NCBI GenBank assembly: GCA_035687245.1
Contig: DASRYH010000008.1
Coordinates: 1 to 64,000 of the forward strand
From: DASRYH01 sp035687245
Lineage (GTDB): Bacteria; Actinomycetota; Coriobacteriia; Anaerosomatales; PHET01
Reading direction: 5' to 3'
DNA: 64,000 nucleotides
Made by a program: the position numbers and the translations under genes. Each line of letters opens with the position of its first letter. Position 1 is the first letter of the stretch. Positions 50,247 to 62,562 of the stretch are shown here, piece after piece. The notes under the pieces are model-generated. The model saw nothing but the letters and a program-made list of their open reading frames with translations. It ran no database searches and was not told the DNA's origin.

Positions 50247-51494
50247 CTAGAGCACGTAGCCCGTCTCTGCGTGGTCGACAAGGTCCAGGCCGCGCTCCTC
50301 GTCTTCGGCGCTTGCACGGATGCCGATCGTGGCATCCAGCACCTTGAGGATGACGAAGCTGATGCCAAAGGAGAAGACGATTGTCACAAGCACACCCACG
50401 ATCTGCGGCACGAGCTGGCCCGGATTGCCGAAGAGCAGGCCGTCTCGGCCAGCCGCGTTGACAGCGGTGGAGGCGAAGACACCTGTCAGTATCGCGCCGG
50501 TTGTGCCACCAACACCGTGTACGCCAACGACGTCGAGCGCGTCATCGAAGCCGAACTTGTTCTTGAGGCTGACGCCGAAGTAGCAGAGCACGCCCACGAC
50601 AAGGCCGATGATCATCGCTGGGCCCGCATCGACGAAGCCCGCTGCTGGCGTGACGCCCACGAGGCCCGCGACGGCACCGGACGCAGCGCCGAGCGTAGTG
50701 AACTTGCCGTGCTGGATGCGCTCCACGATCAGCCAGCCGAGCATGCCGGCTGCGGCAGCGAGGTGCGTGGCCATGAAAGCGGAGGCCGCCACCCCGTCGA
50801 TCGCGAGCTCAGAGCCTGCGTTGAAGCCAAACCAGCCGAACCACAGGATGCCCGCGCCCAGAAGCGTCATGGGCAGGTTGTGCGGCTGAAGATCCGACTT
50901 GCCGTAGTCCTTGCGCTTGCCCAGCACGATTGCGCACGCGAGCGCCGCCGCAGCAGAAGCGATGTGGACCACCGTGCCGCCAGCGAAGTCGAGCGCGCCG
51001 AGGCTGCCCTCGAAGTTGCCGAGCCATCCGCCGCCCCAGACCCAGTGGGCGAGGGGTGAGTAGACGAGCAGCAGCCAGGCACCGGCGAAGATCGCGTAGG
51101 CCGAGAACTTCATGCGCTCGGCCATTGCGCCGGTGATGAGGCCGACCGTGATGATCGCGAACATGCCCTGGTACATCGCGAAGACAGACTCGGGCACCAT
51201 GTGACCCGGCAGTCCAACGACGCTGCTTGCCACGCCTGAAAGGCCCAGCTTGCCGAAGCCCCCGATGAACTTCGCGAGCGGCCCCGTCGTAGGGCCAAAA
51301 GCGATGGTGTAGCCGACGAGCGCCCACAGAATCGTCGAGAGCCCCATCGAGAAGAAGCTCTGCATCGTGGTGGACAGGACGTTCTTCTTGCGCACCATGC
51401 CGGCGTAGAACAGTGCCAGCCCCGGCGTCATGAACAGCACGAGCGCAGCGCAGATCACCAAGAAGGTGGTGTCGGCGTAGTTGATCTGTTCCAT
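50247..51494 (-). CDS. amtB: Ammonium transporter AmtB
   Basis: 415 residues, 11 predicted transmembrane helices. The pore twin-His segment is visible as VVGVHGVGGTTGA and GTVVHIASA; MTPGLALFYAGMVRKKNVLSTTMQ is the usual N-terminal helix region. A short charged C-terminal tail (ASAEDEERGLDLVDHAETGY) is the part bound by GlnK. The start at 51494 has AAGGAG 5 bases before ATG; the in-frame ATG at 51509 is weaker. Two GlnR-type pairs lie 83-123 bases upstream. Confidence 0.97.
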   Translation of the reverse strand: MEQINYADTTFLVICAALVLFMTPGLALFYAGMVRKKNVLSTTMQSFFSMGLSTILWALVGYTIAFGPTTGPLAKFIGGFGKLGLSGVASSVVGLPGHMVPESVFAMYQGMFAIITVGLITGAMAERMKFSAYAIFAGAWLLLVYSPLAHWVWGGGWLGNFEGSLGALDFAGGTVVHIASAAAALACAIVLGKRKDYGKSDLQPHNLPMTLLGAGILWFGWFGFNAGSELAIDGVAASAFMATHLAAAAGMLGWLIVERIQHGKFTTLGAASGAVAGLVGVTPAAGFVDAGPAMIIGLVVGVLCYFGVSLKNKFGFDDALDVVGVHGVGGTTGAILTGVFASTAVNAAGRDGLLFGNPGQLVPQIVGVLVTIVFSFGISFVILKVLDATIGIRASAEDEERGLDLVDHAETGYVL

Positions 51495-51576
51495 GGCGTC
51501 TCCTTGCATCCCTTGTATCGCGGCCCCGCCGGCGAGTCACCGATAGGGCCCATCCCTGGCGCCACGTGTCCGTAGC

Positions 51577-51617
51577 GTTACGGCGACGTTACGGGCCTTA
51601 CGTTTCGGGCTTGTTTC
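51577..51617. promoter_or_regulatory. Candidate GlnR operator upstream of amtB
   Basis: On the minus strand: GAAAC-N6-GAAAC-N9-GTAAC-N6-GTAAC. All four pentamers match the two half-site types of actinobacterial GlnR (GTNAC and GAAAC), and each pair has the 6-base gap. It lies between amtB and the divergent uvrA. Confidence 0.6.
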
Positions 51618-51663
51618 GGCGCGAAGTCATAGGTGTGAAACCTTCGGCGAGCGAGAAGGGGGC

Positions 51664-51669
51664 TATACT
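51664..51669 (+). promoter_or_regulatory. -10 element of uvrA
   Basis: CTATACTG, 41 bases before the TTG start at 51711. No LexA box nearby. Confidence 0.5.
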
Positions 51670-51710
51670 GGAACGTCCAGCGAAAACCAGGTGTAGAGGA
51701 AGGTCCCGGT

Positions 51711-54617
<2,907 letters not shown>

Positions 54618-54619
54618 GC

Positions 54620-56491
54620 GTGGCCGACTACCCCACAGTCGCCGAACAGCTCTCGAGCGTGCCCGACGCGCCCGGCGTCTACCTGTGGAAAGACGTCGAC
54701 GGTGAGGTGCTCTACGTCGGCAAGGCGAAGTCGCTGCGCAAGCGCATGCGCCAGTACACGAGCGGCCACGACGACCGCGAGAAGATTCCGCTGATGATGG
54801 CCCAGGTCACGAGCTTCGACTACGTCGTTACCGACACAGAGGTCGAGTCGCTCATCCTCGAGGCGAACCTCATCAAGCAGTACCGGCCGCCGTACAACGT
54901 CGACTACCGGGACGACAAGAGCTACCCGTTCATCGCGTTGACCCTCGACGACCCGTACCCGTCCATCAAGTACACGCGCGAGAAGCACCGCCCCGGTACG
55001 AAGTACTTCGGCCCGTACACGGACGCTCGTGCTGCACGCGAGACTATCGACATCGTTCGCCGAATCGTCCCCATATGCCGCGCGACCTGCCCGGAGTGGA
55101 AGCGCGTGACTGCCAAGGGCGGAGCCGCGGGTGGGAGAGCGTGCTTCGACTATCACGTGGGCCTAGGTCCGGGTCCGTGCGTGGGTGCCGTGAGCCGCGA
55201 GGACTACGCCGGAAACGTCGCCAAGGTCGCTGGCTTCCTGTCGGGCAAGCACGACGACCTCGAGCGCGACCTCGAGCGGCAGATGAAGGCCGCAGCTGCC
55301 GATCTCGACTACGAGGCCGCAGCAAAGCACCGCAACCGCCTCGAGGCCGTGAACGCGATTCGGCAGCGTCAGCACATCGTGAGCGGCCGCCCACTCAACA
55401 TGGACGTTGTGGGCCTCTTCCGCGAGGAGACGGTCGCTGGGGCTCACGTCTTCGTCGTTCGTGAGGGGCGAGTGCTCGTCGCCAACGAGCTCGTCGTGGA
55501 CAAGGGGCTCGAGGTGACCTCCGATGAGCTCATGGAGGGCTTCCTGCTCCGCTACTACGCGGACGCCGCCGACATCCCTAAAGAGGTCGTGCTCGTCGAC
55601 CCGCCGTGCGACCCCGATGCGATCGCGGCGTGGCTCACAGCGCTTCGCGGCACCAAAGTCACGATCACCGTGCCTCAGCGCGGCGAGAAGCGGGAGCTGC
55701 TCGAGCTTGCCGAACGCAACGCGCAGCACACTCTGATGCGCTTCAAGGTCCGGACTCGCTACGACGAGGAGCGCCTCAACTCCGCGCTCCTGCAGCTAGA
55801 GAGCGCGCTGGCCCTACCCTCGCCGCCGCTGCGCATCGAGTGCTACGACATCTCGACGTTGCATGGCCGCCATTCGGTGGGCTCGATGGTGGTCTTCACC
55901 AACGGGCGCCAGGACTCGTCGCAGTACCGGCGCTTTCGCGTGAGAACCGACACCGGCGAGGCCAACGACGTGGCGATGATGGGAGAGGTGCTGCGCAGAC
56001 GCTTTTCGGCGGAGCGCGTCGCCGACACCCGCTTCGGCTCCAAGCCTGGCCTCGTCATCGTCGACGGCGGAAAACCACAGCTCACGGCGGCAATTGCGGC
56101 GCTGAAGGAGATGGGTGTCGATGACGTTCCCGTCGTCGGCCTCGCGAAGCGCGACGAAGAGGTCTGGGTGCCCTGGGCGAACCAACCCGTGGTCTTGCCT
56201 GCAGGCTCGCCCTCGCTCTACCTCGTGAAGCGCGTGCGCGACGAGGCGCACCGGTTCGCAATCGAGTATCACCGCAAGTTGCGCGGCAAGGCGATGACGG
56301 CGTCCGTGCTCGACGACATCCCCGGCGTAGGCGAGAAACGCAAGAAGGCGATCCTGCGCCACTTCGGCTCCGTGAAGCGCCTAAGAGGTGCGAGTGCCGA
56401 CGAGATCGCGCAGGTAGAAGGCGTGCCGAGAGACGTAGCCGAGGAGATCGAGGCGGTCATTCGGCAGTGGGCGGCCGAGAAGCGCGAATAG
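54620..56491 (+). CDS. uvrC: Excinuclease ABC subunit C
   Basis: 623 residues. N-terminal GIY-YIG nuclease (APGVYLWKDVDGEVLYVGKA), UVR motif near KHDDLERDLERQMKAAAADL, UvrC RNase-H-like domain with DISTLHGRHSVGSMVVF and VIVDGGKPQL, and C-terminal helix-hairpin-helix (DIPGVGEKRKKAILRHFGS). It makes both incisions around damage. GTG at 54620 is 2 bases after uvrA, so the two form an operon. Confidence 0.97.
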   Translation: MADYPTVAEQLSSVPDAPGVYLWKDVDGEVLYVGKAKSLRKRMRQYTSGHDDREKIPLMMAQVTSFDYVVTDTEVESLILEANLIKQYRPPYNVDYRDDKSYPFIALTLDDPYPSIKYTREKHRPGTKYFGPYTDARAARETIDIVRRIVPICRATCPEWKRVTAKGGAAGGRACFDYHVGLGPGPCVGAVSREDYAGNVAKVAGFLSGKHDDLERDLERQMKAAAADLDYEAAAKHRNRLEAVNAIRQRQHIVSGRPLNMDVVGLFREETVAGAHVFVVREGRVLVANELVVDKGLEVTSDELMEGFLLRYYADAADIPKEVVLVDPPCDPDAIAAWLTALRGTKVTITVPQRGEKRELLELAERNAQHTLMRFKVRTRYDEERLNSALLQLESALALPSPPLRIECYDISTLHGRHSVGSMVVFTNGRQDSSQYRRFRVRTDTGEANDVAMMGEVLRRRFSAERVADTRFGSKPGLVIVDGGKPQLTAAIAALKEMGVDDVPVVGLAKRDEEVWVPWANQPVVLPAGSPSLYLVKRVRDEAHRFAIEYHRKLRGKAMTASVLDDIPGVGEKRKKAILRHFGSVKRLRGASADEIAQVEGVPRDVAEEIEAVIRQWAAEKRE

Positions 56492-56613
56492 ATGCGGTGC
56501 GGAGCGAGGCCTTGGATGAGCACTCCAGCTTCAATCGTCCATGCTGAAGTGCCGATGTAGTTAAGTGACAGAGCAGGGGCGCCATCCAACGGCTAGAATG
56601 CTCTCGGAGGAGA

Positions 56614-58413
56614 ATGCGGCAGGCTAACGCATGCGTCCGAGGCCTTGGGGATGGCCACACACGGCAGTGCGAGGACATGAACCACGGGGACTACCTGGAT
56701 ACGGTCGACGACGCTGCGGAGGCCGGAGTAGAGCAGGACGAACGGGACGAGGGATCTGACCTCGGCTCTCGTGTTCGTACCCCGATAGCCATCGTCATCA
56801 TCCTCCTCGTGCTGCTGCTCACCATGTGCACGGCCATCGGCAGCATCACCAAGTTCCAAGTCACCCGCGTGCAGTTCATCGCGCGCAACGCCGAATGCCT
56901 CACGTGCCACACCGAAGTGCTCGCCGAGATGCGCAAGAGCTCGCAGCACCAGCCGTTCATCACCAAGCACTGCACCTCGTGCCACACCCCGCACGGCGCG
57001 CTCGTGCGCGTGAAGGAGCGCACGTGGTACGCGAGCGCGGCATCGCGCATCGGCATGTGGTTTCAGTGGGGCCCCTTCCGCTGGCTCTTCCAGGACCCGA
57101 ATGCCAAGACAGACACCAAGCCTTCGGCGGGGCGAACTACCACGAGCACAACAAGCAAGGGTGGGTTGGGCGAGTCCAAGCTCACGTCGCCTCTGACGAC
57201 GCTGTGCTGGAGCTGCCACGGCAACCTGCGACACGACCTGTCGCTTCCGGTGGACCACCCACCGTTCAAGGGCGGCCACTGCACCTCGTGCCACGACCCC
57301 CACGCCTCGATGACCAAGCCGCTGCTCGTGGGCGATGACCACATCTTGTGCGGGCAGTGCCACCCGATGACCGACCTCAGCCGCAAGCACCTGCACCAGC
57401 CTGCGGAACAGTGGCGTTGCCGTTCGTGCCACCGCGCCCACGGCTCCGACCACAGAGGCATGCTCGTGGCTCGCCAGCGCATCCTGTGCTTCTCGTGCCA
57501 CCCGGAGGTCGCCACCGACGACCTCCTGCGCGTCCGACACCGTCCCTTCATCGGCGACGAGTGCACCTCGTGCCACGAACCGCACGGAGCCCCCGCGAAG
57601 CCGATGCTGATCGCACCCGAGCCCGAGCTCTGCTATCTGTGCCACCCGAAGACCGCCGGCGAGTTCTCGCGCGATAGCCACCATCCCGTTCCGAACAAGA
57701 TCAAGTGCACGAGCTGCCACCGCGCGCACGGGTCCAAAGAAGACGCGCTGCTCAGGCAGCCCGAGAAGCAGCTGTGCTTGTCGTGCCACGATGAGATCGA
57801 TCACGAACGCGACCTTGTCTTCCAGCATCAGCCGTTCGAGAAGGACAAGTGCACCGTCTGCCACGTCCCGCACGGCTCCAAGTACGGACCGCTGCTGCAG
57901 GCCCCAACGCCGGACCTGTGCTACAAGTGCCACCCCGGCGTGAAGGACCAGTTCGGGCTGCCGAGCCACCACCCGATCGGCCCGAAGTTGAAGTGCACCG
58001 GCTGCCACCGCGTTCACGGCTCCAACTACTGGGGTCTGCTCCACTCGCGCGGCAACAAACTGTGCTACCGCTGCCACAGCTCCGTCCGAATCACCTACGA
58101 GGTCTCGCGGCACAGCGACGTTCCGTGCCTGCGCTGCCATACGTGGCACGGCTCGGTCTACGACCCGCTCCTCGTGAAGATGAACCCACCCCTGTGCCTC
58201 GACTGTCACCAGCCGAATCGCTGGTACTCGGGTCCACGCGCACACCCGACGTGGCCGAAGTTCTACGACTGGCACGCCGGCAAGGGTTTGACGTGCACGT
58301 CGACGTGTCATAACCCGCACGGCACGCAGTTCGACCACATGGTCCGCAACTTCCCGGCGGACTGGGACGGGCAGTGCCGCCAGTGCCACGACGACATCGG
58401 CATCTACCAGTAG
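56614..58413 (+). CDS. Membrane-anchored 19-heme c-type cytochrome
   Basis: Up to 599 residues. A cytoplasmic stretch, one transmembrane helix (IAIVIILLVLLLTMCTAIGS), then an outside domain with 18 CxxCH motifs and one CxxxCH (CTSTCH), the last at CRQCH near the C-terminus. Most hemes come as pairs with the spacing of doubled-CxxCH domains (for example CTSCHDPH then CGQCH). It should carry electrons across the cell envelope to an outside acceptor or a reductase. A TAGAAT -10 is at 56594. ATG 56614 has GGAGG only 3 bases upstream; ATG 56677 is an alternative start. Confidence 0.92.
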   Translation: MRQANACVRGLGDGHTRQCEDMNHGDYLDTVDDAAEAGVEQDERDEGSDLGSRVRTPIAIVIILLVLLLTMCTAIGSITKFQVTRVQFIARNAECLTCHTEVLAEMRKSSQHQPFITKHCTSCHTPHGALVRVKERTWYASAASRIGMWFQWGPFRWLFQDPNAKTDTKPSAGRTTTSTTSKGGLGESKLTSPLTTLCWSCHGNLRHDLSLPVDHPPFKGGHCTSCHDPHASMTKPLLVGDDHILCGQCHPMTDLSRKHLHQPAEQWRCRSCHRAHGSDHRGMLVARQRILCFSCHPEVATDDLLRVRHRPFIGDECTSCHEPHGAPAKPMLIAPEPELCYLCHPKTAGEFSRDSHHPVPNKIKCTSCHRAHGSKEDALLRQPEKQLCLSCHDEIDHERDLVFQHQPFEKDKCTVCHVPHGSKYGPLLQAPTPDLCYKCHPGVKDQFGLPSHHPIGPKLKCTGCHRVHGSNYWGLLHSRGNKLCYRCHSSVRITYEVSRHSDVPCLRCHTWHGSVYDPLLVKMNPPLCLDCHQPNRWYSGPRAHPTWPKFYDWHAGKGLTCTSTCHNPHGTQFDHMVRNFPADWDGQCRQCHDDIGIYQ

Positions 58414-58478
58414 GGGCGCTCCCCGCCGGATAGCCACCGTCCGCCCGGGTAGGCGTCCCGTGGCCTCGACGCTGTGGG

Positions 58479-58484
58479 TATACT
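58479..58484 (+). promoter_or_regulatory. -10 element of rapZ-yvcK-whiA
   Basis: GTATACTG, 28 bases before ATG 58512; leader of about 21 bases with GGAGAA as ribosome binding site. Confidence 0.5.
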
Positions 58485-58511
58485 GGGCTGCACCTGGCGA
58501 CCGGAGAACTC

Positions 58512-59429
58512 ATGCCTGACTACTGTTCGACAGACCCCGAGGCCGATTCGGCATCTACAGCGCCCGAGATCGTCGTGATCACGGGCATGTCGGGTGCCGG
58601 TCGTTCCGAGGCCATGCACACCTTCGAAGACCTCGGCTACTTCTGCATCGACAACCTGCCGCCATCGTTCATCGGACAGCTCGTCGATCTCGCCGAACTG
58701 CCGGACTCAAACCTCAAGCGGCTCGCGGTCGTATGCGACGTGCGCGGTCACGCCTTCTTCGACGAACTCGCTGGCGAGATGGCCAAGCTCACCGAGCGGA
58801 GCATGAACCTGCGAGTTCTCTTCCTCGAGGCCGACGATGAGGTGCTTCTCCGGCGCTTCAAGGAGACGCGCCGCCGCCATCCGATGTGCGACGACGGTCG
58901 CGGCCTGTCTGACGGCATCGCTGCAGAGCGTGCGGCCCTTGAGCCGTTACGCCGGCTCGCCACGGTCATCATCGACTCCAGCGAACTGCGCCCCAATGAG
59001 CTGCACACCGTCATCCGTGAGCGCTTCGCCGAAGCCGACTCCACCGGCATGGCGATCTCGGTCAACTCCTTCGGCTTCAAGCACAGCGTCCCCAACGACG
59101 CCGACATAGTGATGGACGTACGATTCCTCCCGAACCCTCACTACGATCCCGCGCTCCGTCCGCTAAGCGGGCTCGACGCGCCCGTGGTCAACTTCGTCAT
59201 GTCACGCCCGGAGACGGAGGCGTTTCTCGACAAGTGGTTCGCCCTGCTCGACGCTGTGATGCCGAGCTACGTCGCCGAAGGCAAGCATCACCTGTCTATC
59301 GCCATGGGCTGCACAGGCGGGCGCCACCGCTCCGTGGCACTCGCCGAGGCCACCGCACGGCACCTCGTTGATGCCGGCTACCAGGTCACGGCGTCGCATC
59401 GCGACATCGGCAGGGATCGCGCCGAGTGA
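58512..59429 (+). CDS. rapZ: RapZ/YvcJ nucleotide-binding protein
   Basis: 305 residues. P-loop-like GMSGAGRSEAM with Arg in place of the usual Lys, as commonly seen in actinobacterial members, the FCIDNLPP motif, CDVRG, FLEAD, and the C-terminal IAMGCTGGRHRSVALAE signature. In E. coli RapZ adjusts small-RNA control of glucosamine-6-phosphate synthase; in Gram-positives the role is less clear. First gene of the conserved rapZ-yvcK-whiA set, overlapping yvcK by 4 bases. Confidence 0.95.
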   Translation: MPDYCSTDPEADSASTAPEIVVITGMSGAGRSEAMHTFEDLGYFCIDNLPPSFIGQLVDLAELPDSNLKRLAVVCDVRGHAFFDELAGEMAKLTERSMNLRVLFLEADDEVLLRRFKETRRRHPMCDDGRGLSDGIAAERAALEPLRRLATVIIDSSELRPNELHTVIRERFAEADSTGMAISVNSFGFKHSVPNDADIVMDVRFLPNPHYDPALRPLSGLDAPVVNFVMSRPETEAFLDKWFALLDAVMPSYVAEGKHHLSIAMGCTGGRHRSVALAEATARHLVDAGYQVTASHRDIGRDRAE

Positions 59430-60379
59430 GCAGCGTTGTGAGAAAGAGCGCAGTCGCGGTAGGCGGCGGCACCGGGCTTCCGTCGGTACTGCGAGCGCTG
59501 CTCGACCTCGGGTTCGAGACGTCGGCGGTTGTGACGATGGCCGATGACGGCGGTTCGTCCGGCGCGCTTCGACGTGAGCTGGGTATCCTGCCGCCGGGCG
59601 ATATCCGCAACTGCCTCGTTGCAATGGCGGGCGACCCCACGGGCCTGCGCGCGCAACTGTTCCAGTACCGCTTCGCGCAGGGCGAGGGCCTGTCCGGCCA
59701 CGCTGTGGGAAACCTCGTCCTTGCGGCGCTCACGGACCTGTCTGGTAGCTTTCCCGAGGCCATCAACGTTGTCGGGGAGTTCCTCGACGCGCGGGGCAAG
59801 GTACTTCCGTCCACGCTTGCAGACGTCGAGCTTCACGGCGTGGACCGCATGGGACGAGAGGTCTTCGGCCAGGCCTGCCTCGCGTCTAACGAGTACCCGG
59901 TCGAGCACGCACTCCTCGAGCCGGCGAATCCGCCTGCATACGGTCCCGCGATCGAGGCGATCGCTGCTGCCGACGCTGTGGTGGTGGGGCCGGGTTCGCT
60001 CTACACGAGCATCATCCCGAACTTCCTCGTAGACGGAGTCGCCGCCGCTCTTGCTGCATCGCGGGCGAAGCGCGTCTACGTCTGCAACGTCGCCAACATG
60101 CGCGGCGAGACCAACGGGCTGGACGCAGCAGATCACGTCGAGGCGCTCATCGAGCATGGGCTCGGCGGCTGCATCGATGTCGCCATCGTGCACCGCTGCG
60201 ACTCGAACGAAGCGCTGTGCCCGGCCGAGGTCGAGCCGGTCGTTGCCGACGATCGCGTAGTGGCCCGAATCGAGGCGCTCGGCATACAGGTGGTCTGCGC
60301 TGACCTCGCGGATCGGGAGAGCCCCGTGCGCCACGCGCCAGCCGTGCTCACGCGTGTTCTGGGCGAGGTGCTTGGCTGA
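59426..60379 (+). CDS. yvcK: YvcK/CofD-like gluconeogenesis factor
   Basis: 317 residues. VAVGGGTGLPSVLRAL at the N-terminus, MADDGGSSGALRRELGILPPGDIRNCL and GPGSLYTSIIPNFLV are the YvcK signatures. The protein binds UDP-sugars and supports growth on gluconeogenic carbon and correct cell shape. GTG at 59426 overlaps rapZ; its stop overlaps the whiA ATG. Confidence 0.95.
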   Translation: MSSVVRKSAVAVGGGTGLPSVLRALLDLGFETSAVVTMADDGGSSGALRRELGILPPGDIRNCLVAMAGDPTGLRAQLFQYRFAQGEGLSGHAVGNLVLAALTDLSGSFPEAINVVGEFLDARGKVLPSTLADVELHGVDRMGREVFGQACLASNEYPVEHALLEPANPPAYGPAIEAIAAADAVVVGPGSLYTSIIPNFLVDGVAAALAASRAKRVYVCNVANMRGETNGLDAADHVEALIEHGLGGCIDVAIVHRCDSNEALCPAEVEPVVADDRVVARIEALGIQVVCADLADRESPVRHAPAVLTRVLGEVLG

Positions 60380-61314
60380 TGTCGTTCACCGCTGAGGTCA
60401 AAGATGAACTCTCGCGCGTCGAGCCGAAGCGCTCGTGCTGCAGCAAGGCGCAGCTCGCGGCGCTGGTGCGCATCGAGGGGACACTGCATATCAGCGGCCC
60501 GAACCGCTACCGGCTCGAAGTCGCCACCGAGACTGCACCGGTCGCGCGGACGACCATCAAGCTGCTGCACTCCGTCTACGGGCTCAAGACCGAGCTCACC
60601 GTGCGCCGCAGTGTGCTGCACAAGACCAACAACTACTTGATTACCGTACCGTCGCAGCCGAACCTCTCACCCGCGCTCAGCGAGCTGGGAATCGTGGGGG
60701 AGAAGGGCTTCGCGCTGGGCGTGGATCCGGCCCTCGTCAAGCGCGACTGTTGTGCGATCGCCTATCTGCGCGGGGCGTTTCTGGGCGGTGGCTTCGTGGC
60801 CGACCCGCACGGCGACTTCCACTTCGAGCTCACTGCCGAATCCGAGCAGCTCGCCGAAGACCTCGTCGCGCTCATGGACCGCTTCGGCATCGAGGCGCGC
60901 GTCGCCCAGCGGCGCGGCACCTTCGCCGTCTACCTCAAGGGCGCCGAGCCCATCGTCACGTTTCTCGCGCTCGTGGGTGCACACCGTGCGCTCCTGCGCA
61001 CCGAGGACGTCCGCATCGTCAAGTCGATGCGCAACGACGTGAACCGGCTCGTGAACGCAGAGATTGCGAACCAGGCCAAGACCGCCGAAGCCGCAGTCGG
61101 CCAGATTCAGGCGATCGAGTTTCTGGCCGACACGCGCGGGCTCGACAGCCTGCCACCCGCACTGCGGGAGCTCGCCGAACTCCGGCGGGCCAATCCAGAC
61201 GTCTCGCTTCGAGAACTCGGGGAGCTTGCGGACCCGCCCCTCTCGAAGTCGGCGGTATATCATAGGGTTCGCCGCATCGAGGAGCTTGCCGAAGAGGCGC
61301 GCTCCGAGAGTTAG
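60379..61314 (+). CDS. whiA: DNA-binding protein WhiA
   Basis: 311 residues. Starts SFTAEVKDELSRVEP, followed by a LAGLIDADG-like domain (AYLRGAFLGGGFVADPHGDFHFEL) and a C-terminal helix-turn-helix (SLRELGELADPPLSKSAVYHRVRRI). WhiA controls division and, in Streptomyces, sporulation genes. Third gene of the set. Confidence 0.96.
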   Translation: MSFTAEVKDELSRVEPKRSCCSKAQLAALVRIEGTLHISGPNRYRLEVATETAPVARTTIKLLHSVYGLKTELTVRRSVLHKTNNYLITVPSQPNLSPALSELGIVGEKGFALGVDPALVKRDCCAIAYLRGAFLGGGFVADPHGDFHFELTAESEQLAEDLVALMDRFGIEARVAQRRGTFAVYLKGAEPIVTFLALVGAHRALLRTEDVRIVKSMRNDVNRLVNAEIANQAKTAEAAVGQIQAIEFLADTRGLDSLPPALRELAELRRANPDVSLRELGELADPPLSKSAVYHRVRRIEELAEEARSES

Positions 61315-61434
61315 CGTGCCCGCGGCGGCGATTCGGCTATTGGCCGAAGAGACGCTCGCTGTTCGTGTTCGTGTCAGGGGAGTACTCGCGAACCGCGTCG
61401 GGGCGGTCGCAACGTCGTACAAGGAGGGATCGGC

Positions 61435-62472
61435 TTGACGATCAAGGTCGGTATCAACGGTTTCGGTCGTATCGGACGCCTCGTATTCCGTGCCATGGAA
61501 AGCGACCCAGCTGTCGAAGTCGTGGCGGTCAACGACCTCACTGACGCTAAGACGCTCGCACATCTGCTCAAGTACGACTCGGTTCACGGCAAGTTCCCGT
61601 ACGGCGTCGATGTGATCGACGGCGGCTTCCGCATCTCGCCGTGGTCGCACGGCGGCCAGTCCATCGGTGCCGCCCACGACGTGCGCGTACTCGCGGAGCG
61701 CGACCCGGCCAACCTCCCGTGGGGCGAGCTGGGCGTCGACGTCGTTATCGAGTCGACCGGCCTGTTCACCGATGCCACCAAGGCCAAGGCGCATATCGAC
61801 GCCGGTGCCAAGAAGGTCATCATCTCCGCTCCTGCGTCCAACGAGGACATCACCATCGTCATGGGCGTCAACGACGGCGAGTATGATCCGGCCGTGCACA
61901 ACATCATCTCGAACGCCTCGTGCACGACGAACTGCCTCGCACCGTTCGCCAAGGTCCTGCGCGACAGCTTCGGCCTCAAGCAGGGCTTCATGAACACGAT
62001 CCACAGCTACACGAACGACCAGAACATCCTCGACCTGCCGCACAAGGACCTGCGTCGCGCTCGCGCTGCGGCCATGTCGATGATTCCGACCTCCACCGGT
62101 GCTGCCAAGGCCATCGGCCTCGTGCTGCCTGACATGAAGGGCAAGCTCGACGGCATGTCGGTGCGCGTTCCCACGCCGGACGGCTCCGTCGTCGACCTCG
62201 TCGCCGAGCTCGAGACGCCGGTCACGGCCGCGCAGATCAACGCTGCGATGAAGGCCGCTGCCGAAGGCCCGATGAAGGGCTTCCTCGAGTACTGCGAGGA
62301 TCCGATCGTCTCCATCGACGTCGTTGGCAACCCGGCCTCCTCGGTCTTCGACTCGCTCCAGACGATGGTCATGGGCGGCGAAGGAACCTTCGTGAAGTGC
62401 CTCTCCTGGTACGACAACGAGTGGGGCTACAGCAACCGGGTCAAGGACCTCACCAAGATCCTGTTCGGCTAG
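61435..62472 (+). CDS. gap: Glyceraldehyde-3-phosphate dehydrogenase, type I
   Basis: 345 residues. NAD-binding start KVGINGFGRIGRLVFRAM, catalytic C163 in SNASCTTNCLAP, then HSYTNDQN and the C-terminal SWYDNEWGYSNRV. It oxidises glyceraldehyde-3-phosphate in glycolysis and gluconeogenesis. TTG at 61435 has AAGGAGGGA upstream. The 120-base gap from whiA shows no further gene. Confidence 0.97.
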   Translation: MTIKVGINGFGRIGRLVFRAMESDPAVEVVAVNDLTDAKTLAHLLKYDSVHGKFPYGVDVIDGGFRISPWSHGGQSIGAAHDVRVLAERDPANLPWGELGVDVVIESTGLFTDATKAKAHIDAGAKKVIISAPASNEDITIVMGVNDGEYDPAVHNIISNASCTTNCLAPFAKVLRDSFGLKQGFMNTIHSYTNDQNILDLPHKDLRRARAAAMSMIPTSTGAAKAIGLVLPDMKGKLDGMSVRVPTPDGSVVDLVAELETPVTAAQINAAMKAAAEGPMKGFLEYCEDPIVSIDVVGNPASSVFDSLQTMVMGGEGTFVKCLSWYDNEWGYSNRVKDLTKILFG

Positions 62473-62494
62473 CAGTTCGCCAAGTCGGATCACG

Positions 62495-62524
62495 ACGGGG
62501 CCTCGCGAAGGTGCGGGGCCCCGT
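62495..62524 (+). terminator. Hairpin between gap and pgk
   Basis: ACGGGGCC/GGCCCCGT with an inner partly paired region and loop near GAAG; followed by TCATC, no U-run. It may be a weak terminator or an mRNA-stability element that separates gap from pgk levels. Confidence 0.5.
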
Positions 62525-62562
62525 TCATCACAGGACCGTGAACGAAGGGGACTGAAGAGAGC

